The notes below the pieces were generated by a model. That model was not told the DNA's origin and searched no databases. It worked only from the letters and a program-made list of their open reading frames with translations. Made by a program: the position numbers and the translations under genes. Below, one piece after another: positions 60,399 through 64,000 of a stretch of 64,000 nt of DNA. Numbering within the stretch: position 1 is the first letter of the stretch; every line of letters starts with the position of its first letter. The DNA is from SHVZ01 sp041906305 (GTDB lineage: Bacteria; Pseudomonadota; Alphaproteobacteria; SHVZ01): assembly GCA_041906305.1 (NCBI GenBank), contig JAYRJL010000001.1:124001-188000 (forward strand), written 5' to 3'.

Positions 60399-61462
60399 CG
60401 CGTCACCGATGCGAGGATCGCATCGAGCCGTCGCGCCGCCTCGGGCAGGTCGTGGCTGTCCTGGATGTGGGTGCGCGCGGCGGTTCCCATCGCGCGGCGG
60501 CGCACCGGGTCGTCGAGCAGGGACGCGACGGCGTCGGCGAAGGCGGCGACATCCCCGGGCGGCGTGACGATCCCGCTGACGCCGTCGGCGACGATCTCCG
60601 GCACGCCGCCGTAGCCGCCGGCGATGACCGGCGTGCCGGCGGCCTGGGCCTCGAGCAGCACCATGCCGAAGGCTTCGTCTACCGCGGGCCAGACCAGGAG
60701 ATCGGCGGCTGCGTAGAGCGCGGGCAGCATGTCGGGCTCGGCGGCGCCGTGGAAGGAGACGCGTTCGCCGAGTGGCGCGAAAGCTTCTTCGATCTCCCGG
60801 CGCGCGACGCCGTCGCCGACGATCCGGAGCCGCCAGCGCCGGTCGGCGAGCCGCTTCAGGGCGGCGGCGAGCAGCAGGTAGGATTTCAGCTTCGCATCCG
60901 CCCGCATCATGCCGACGGCGAGAAGCTCCGGCGGGTCGTTCGCCGTACGGGGCGCGACGAACGGCGTCGAGTCGAGGAAGGGCGGGAAGTGATGGAGCTT
61001 CCGGGTCACCGGCTCCAGGCATTCCATGTCGAGCCGCGACAGCGCCAGCACCGCCGCGGCCTGCCCGATCGCGTCGACAACCGCCTGATGGCCGCGGGCG
61101 AAACGGCCGGTCGCGCGCTTGGGCGCCACCGACGCCTCGACGACGAGATAGGGAATGCCGAGCGCGCGGGCGACCGCTGGCCCGATCCAGTCGGGCGCCT
61201 TGTAGTAGAGGTGATAGGTCAGCCAGGCCGCCGGCGGCTCCGTCTTCAAGCGCTCGATGCACTGCGTCGCCTCGGCGGCGCCTTTCGCCTCGATGCCGCC
61301 GTCGCGGTCGCCTTCCGAATCCCGGCTGCGGAAGCGCGAGGCCAGCATCGGCATGTGACCGCCGCGCTTGAGTGCCTCCATCAGCAGCCGCGCGACGCGC
61401 CGATCGCCGGACGGCGTCGGATGATCGGGCGGCTTCAGCGGCGCATAGAAGGCGACACGCAT
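60395..61462 (-). CDS. Glycosyltransferase group 1 (GT4-like)
   Basis: The 355-residue protein has the GT-B fold. The C-terminal donor motif DEAFGMVLLEAQAAGTPVIAG includes the E-x7-E region that binds the nucleotide sugar. YHLYYKAPDWIGPAVARALGIPYLVVEASVAP lies in the N-terminal domain. It probably extends a surface polysaccharide or glycolipid. It is linked with the phosphatase and the MurG-like gene by overlapping codons. The SnoaL gene upstream is three bases away. Confidence 0.9.
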   Translation of the reverse strand: MRVAFYAPLKPPDHPTPSGDRRVARLLMEALKRGGHMPMLASRFRSRDSEGDRDGGIEAKGAAEATQCIERLKTEPPAAWLTYHLYYKAPDWIGPAVARALGIPYLVVEASVAPKRATGRFARGHQAVVDAIGQAAAVLALSRLDMECLEPVTRKLHHFPPFLDSTPFVAPRTANDPPELLAVGMMRADAKLKSYLLLAAALKRLADRRWRLRIVGDGVARREIEEAFAPLGERVSFHGAAEPDMLPALYAAADLLVWPAVDEAFGMVLLEAQAAGTPVIAGGYGGVPEIVADGVSGIVTPPGDVAAFADAVASLLDDPVRRRAMGTAARTHIQDSHDLPEAARRLDAILASVTR

Positions 61463-61465
61463 CGA

Positions 61466-61930
61466 TCAGCCGGCAGCGGCGGCGCGTTCCTGCGCGAGCT
61501 TCATGATGCCGAAGTTGCCGCTCTGGCGGGTGGCGATCAGCTTCACCGCCTCGATCTTCCAGGCGCCGCCGAGCTTCTTCAGCTTGAACTCGTAGCGGCC
61601 GCCAACGGTCCAGGCGTCCTTACCGGCGAGCGCCGGCTCGACCATCGTGTGCAGCGCCGCGACCTGGGTCTCGGCGAAGGCGCTGTCGCCGTCGACATCG
61701 ATCAGGTGGTTGGTGATCAGGTGCTGGGCGCAGGTGAATTGCGGAATCAGCTTCTTCCACGCGGCGACGAGATCCGCGGCCTTCGACGTCTGCGCGCTGC
61801 CACCGAACAGCGAGGTGTAGTCGACGGTCACCTCCGGCGCGAACAGCGCGAGCAGCTTGTCCCAGCGATGCGTGTCGGTATGGAGCCCGAAGGCGTTGAG
61901 GACGCGCGTGATCTCTTCGGTCGTCGACAT
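61466..61930 (-). CDS. SnoaL/NTF2-like protein
   Basis: The 154-residue protein has the cone-shaped NTF2 fold of the SnoaL group (MSTTEEITRVLNAFGLHTDTHRWDKLLALFAPEVTVDYTSLFGG, CAQHLITNHLIDVDGDSAFAETQVAALH). It lacks a clear catalytic motif; members are enzymes or ligand-binding proteins. It lies directly upstream of the GT4-like gene (three bases), suggesting co-expression without a clear functional link. Confidence 0.85.
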   Translation of the reverse strand: MSTTEEITRVLNAFGLHTDTHRWDKLLALFAPEVTVDYTSLFGGSAQTSKAADLVAAWKKLIPQFTCAQHLITNHLIDVDGDSAFAETQVAALHTMVEPALAGKDAWTVGGRYEFKLKKLGGAWKIEAVKLIATRQSGNFGIMKLAQERAAAAG

Positions 61931-61955
61931 GCGGGAACAGCTCCGGGAATGAAGA

Positions 61956-62801
61956 TCAGATGTCGGCGTTCGGCATCAGCGTGCCGGCGCGGAAGATGCG
62001 GTAGCGGCCGTCCTCGATCTCGGCGCCGGTGACGTAGCCGGTCCGCGCGCTGCCGCCGTCGAGGCCGAGCCGGTCGCACTGGAAGAGGTGCGGATCGCTC
62101 TGCCCGGTCAGCGCGCGATGCTTCGGCGGCGGCGTGTGGCCGTGAACGACGAGCGTGCCGCCGAAGCCGCCGGTCCAGTCGAGGAAGCCCTTCTGGATCC
62201 AGGCCCAGGTCGCCGCCGAATCCGACATCCACGGACGCGCCAGGTATTCGTCGAGGTCGCAGCCCGGCTCGATCCCGGCATGGAGAAAGACCGTGTTGCC
62301 GAGCTTCACATGCGAGCGCATCGCGTAGAACTTCTTCGCCGCGTCCTCGCCGAGCGCGGCGGAGAGCAGCGTCGCGCTCGGCTCGGCCTTCGGATCGCCG
62401 ACGCGCTGGCGCATCTCCTCCAGCACCTTCTCGCCGCCCATGCTCTCGCTCCGCCACTTGGCTTCGGCCTTCTCGGCATAGGGGCTGTCGGTGACGAGGA
62501 GGAGGAGCAGCTGCTCGTGGTTGCCCATCAGGCGGTCGACGCGGCCGATGCCGGGCGTCGATTCCGCCTCGGCCCATTGGCGAAGGACGCCGAGGTTGTC
62601 GGGGCCGCGGTCGATCATGTCGCCGAGGAAGATCAGGCGGTGGTCGCCGCCCTTCTCGGTTGCGGCCTTGCCGATGGCGCCGAGCAAAGCCCGCAGCTCC
62701 TTGCCGCAACCATGGATGTCGCCGACCGCGAACACCGTCTCGCCGACGGCGAACGGCGCGGGCTTCCATTCGGAGATCTCGACGGGCACCGGAGAGGTCA
62801 T
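61956..62801 (-). CDS. Serine/threonine phosphatase-like metallophosphoesterase
   Basis: The 281-residue protein shows all metal motifs of the bacterial PPP group: GDIHGC (near 27-32), LGDMIDRGPDN, GNHEQ and VHGHTPPPKH near the end. It would dephosphorylate phosphoproteins or nucleotides using two metal ions. It is in the same direction as its neighbours, between the SnoaL gene (25-base gap) and the incomplete glycosyltransferase (9-base gap). The substrate is unknown. Confidence 0.92.
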   Translation of the reverse strand: MTSPVPVEISEWKPAPFAVGETVFAVGDIHGCGKELRALLGAIGKAATEKGGDHRLIFLGDMIDRGPDNLGVLRQWAEAESTPGIGRVDRLMGNHEQLLLLLVTDSPYAEKAEAKWRSESMGGEKVLEEMRQRVGDPKAEPSATLLSAALGEDAAKKFYAMRSHVKLGNTVFLHAGIEPGCDLDEYLARPWMSDSAATWAWIQKGFLDWTGGFGGTLVVHGHTPPPKHRALTGQSDPHLFQCDRLGLDGGSARTGYVTGAEIEDGRYRIFRAGTLMPNADI

Positions 62802-62810
62802 GGGGCGAGT

Positions 62811-64000
62811 TTAGCGCGAAGCGGCAGCCGCGCGGAGCTTCTCTGCGAGGCGGTCCAGCTCCGGTTCCTGGTCGAAGCGGGCGCGCAGGCGGTCGTGGCC
62901 GGCGGCGCCGAGGCGGCGCCGGAGATCGGCATCGGCGACGAGGCGCCCGAGCGCGCGCGCGAGACCGTCGACGTCGCCGGGCTCGGCCAGCAGGCCGGTG
63001 ATCCCGTCCTCGATCAGCTCCGGGATCGCCGACACGCGGGTGGCGACGCAGGCGGCCGCCTGGCTCTGCGCCTCCATCAGCACGTTGGGGAGCCCGTCAC
63101 GGTCGCCGTCGCCGGCGATGCGGCTGGCGAGCGCGAAGACGTCGGCCTGTCGAAGGGCGGCCAGCACCTCGGCCTTCGGCTGCTGGCCCTTCCAGGCCAT
63201 GCGGTCGGCGATGCCGGCGCTCTCCGCCTGCGCCTTCATCTCGGGCAGAAGCGGGCCGCCGCCGATATGGGTGAAGCGCCAGGGCGGATCATTCGGCAGC
63301 TTGGCCAGCGCCGCGATCAGGTCCGGAAATCCCTTCTTCTCGACGGCGCGGCCGATCGAGACGATCTCGACCGGGCCGGTCCGTGCGCTGCGGTCCGGCG
63401 GCGCCGGCCAGCCTTCGAGGTCGAGGCCGTGATAGAGGAGGCCGACGCGATCGGGCGGCGCCAGCGATGCCAGATGCACGTGGCCCGAGCCGGTGCAGGT
63501 GACGGCGAAGGCGGCATCGCCGAGCTTCTCCGACAGCTCCCAGTCCGGCGTCGTCCAGATGTCCTTGGCATGCGCCGAGACCGCGAACGGCAGTCTCCGG
63601 ATCAGCGCCGCGTATCGGGCGACCGAGGCGGGTGTGTGCAGGAAATGCGCATAGACCGCCTGGATCTCGTCCGGCATCTCGGCGGCAAGGACGAGCGCCT
63701 GGCCGAAGCGGCGGATGCGGTTCGGCGTGAAGTCGCGGCGGAGATCGGCGAGGAAGGTCCGGCGCGCGACGGCGTAGCCCGCGAGATGGCGCACCGCGCC
63801 CCACGCGCGCAGGACGCGCAGCCAGCCCTGGTACAGGTATTCCGGCAGGTAGACGACCGGCGCCGCGATCTCCGCATGGATCGGGTGCACGTGCCTGTCC
63901 GTGGGCAGTCGCAGCGAATAGAGGCGGAGATCGAGGCCGCGCTTCTCCAGGCCCAGGATCTCCTTGGCGATGAAGGTCTCGGAAAGGCGCGGGTAGCCCT
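62811..64000 (-). CDS. Glycosyltransferase group 1, 5' end outside window
   Basis: The frame stays open to the window edge and reads GYPRLSETFIAKEILGLEKR near position 64000, the typical start region of colanic-acid/exopolysaccharide GT4 enzymes, so only a few codons should be missing. The C-terminal donor site includes the E-x7-E type region (DGLPNVLMEAQSQAAACVATRVSAIPELIEDG), SIGRAVEKKGFPDLIAAL and HIGGGPLLPEM. It should add a sugar in surface polysaccharide synthesis. It lies upstream of the metallophosphoesterase gene on the same strand. Confidence 0.92.
   Translation of the reverse strand, partial: GYPRLSETFIAKEILGLEKRGLDLRLYSLRLPTDRHVHPIHAEIAAPVVYLPEYLYQGWLRVLRAWGAVRHLAGYAVARRTFLADLRRDFTPNRIRRFGQALVLAAEMPDEIQAVYAHFLHTPASVARYAALIRRLPFAVSAHAKDIWTTPDWELSEKLGDAAFAVTCTGSGHVHLASLAPPDRVGLLYHGLDLEGWPAPPDRSARTGPVEIVSIGRAVEKKGFPDLIAALAKLPNDPPWRFTHIGGGPLLPEMKAQAESAGIADRMAWKGQQPKAEVLAALRQADVFALASRIAGDGDRDGLPNVLMEAQSQAAACVATRVSAIPELIEDGITGLLAEPGDVDGLARALGRLVADADLRRRLGAAGHDRLRARFDQEPELDRLAEKLRAAAASR

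Overview
The window is a very GC-rich chromosomal segment with tightly packed genes. Many starts overlap the preceding stop (ATGA, GTGA, TTGA). It comes from an alphaproteobacterium. The evidence is the locus types: glnD-murJ, kdsD-lptC-lptA-lptB-rpoN-(...)-ptsN, tsaD-gpsA-YCII-EVE and hemC-hemD-mitofilin-hemY, plus a malic enzyme with a phosphotransacetylase-like tail. A Rhodospirillales or Hyphomicrobiales-like member is plausible, but the genus cannot be fixed from the sequence alone.

Layout. 1-2.9 kb: the 3' part of an ECF sigma factor, a small unknown protein, and a compact ArsR / glutathione transferase / SRPBCC unit. 2.9-18.7 kb: a glycosyltransferase, glnD, murJ, a hydrolase and a dipeptidase on the other strand, trpS, a small membrane protein, an NRAMP-related carrier, a GT2-like enzyme, mutS and a K+/H+ antiporter. 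18.9-25.5 kb: maeB, a Ni/Co exporter, a double-GNAT protein, a CheY-like plus Hpt-like pair, and ptsN. 25.7-31.4 kb: an SDR, rpoN and the LPS transport/Kdo genes. 31.7-43 kb: a GntR regulator, rnd directly behind a tRNA-Leu gene, DUF599, a DNA glycosylase, a redox cluster, a SsuA/TauA-type ABC importer, an adenylate/guanylate cyclase, a PaiB-like protein and a stress/transport operon. 43-45.2 kb: gpsA and tsaD. 45.2-49.3 kb: a mobile element. 49.3-52.4 kb: accessory enzymes. 52.5-57.2 kb: the haem operon. 57.3-64 kb: a ceramidase-like protein and a glycosyltransferase/phosphatase cluster that runs off the window.

The most interesting region is 45,277-49,247. About 3.95 kb of visibly AT-richer DNA carries an IS1595/ISXO2-type transposase. 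It is bounded by near-perfect terminal inverted repeats of about 23 bp and by an 8-9 bp direct repeat, and it sits inside one copy of a dispersed two-hairpin intergenic repeat that occurs at several other places in the window. Its cargo is a DUF262/DUF1524 protein (GmrSD-like, probable anti-phage function) translationally coupled to a small HTH protein, a mini GIY-YIG protein and two small unknown proteins. A palindrome between the divergent transposase and HTH/DUF262 genes overlaps both predicted promoters, so one regulator could control both movement and cargo.

Other points that stand out: hemD is fused in frame to an alphaproteobacterial mitofilin (Mic60)-like protein; rnd starts only 8 nt after the encoded CCA of tRNA-Leu; an SDR stands where hpf usually sits between rpoN and ptsN; an Hpt-like protein lacks its histidine; and an NRAMP-like carrier has a non-canonical metal site.
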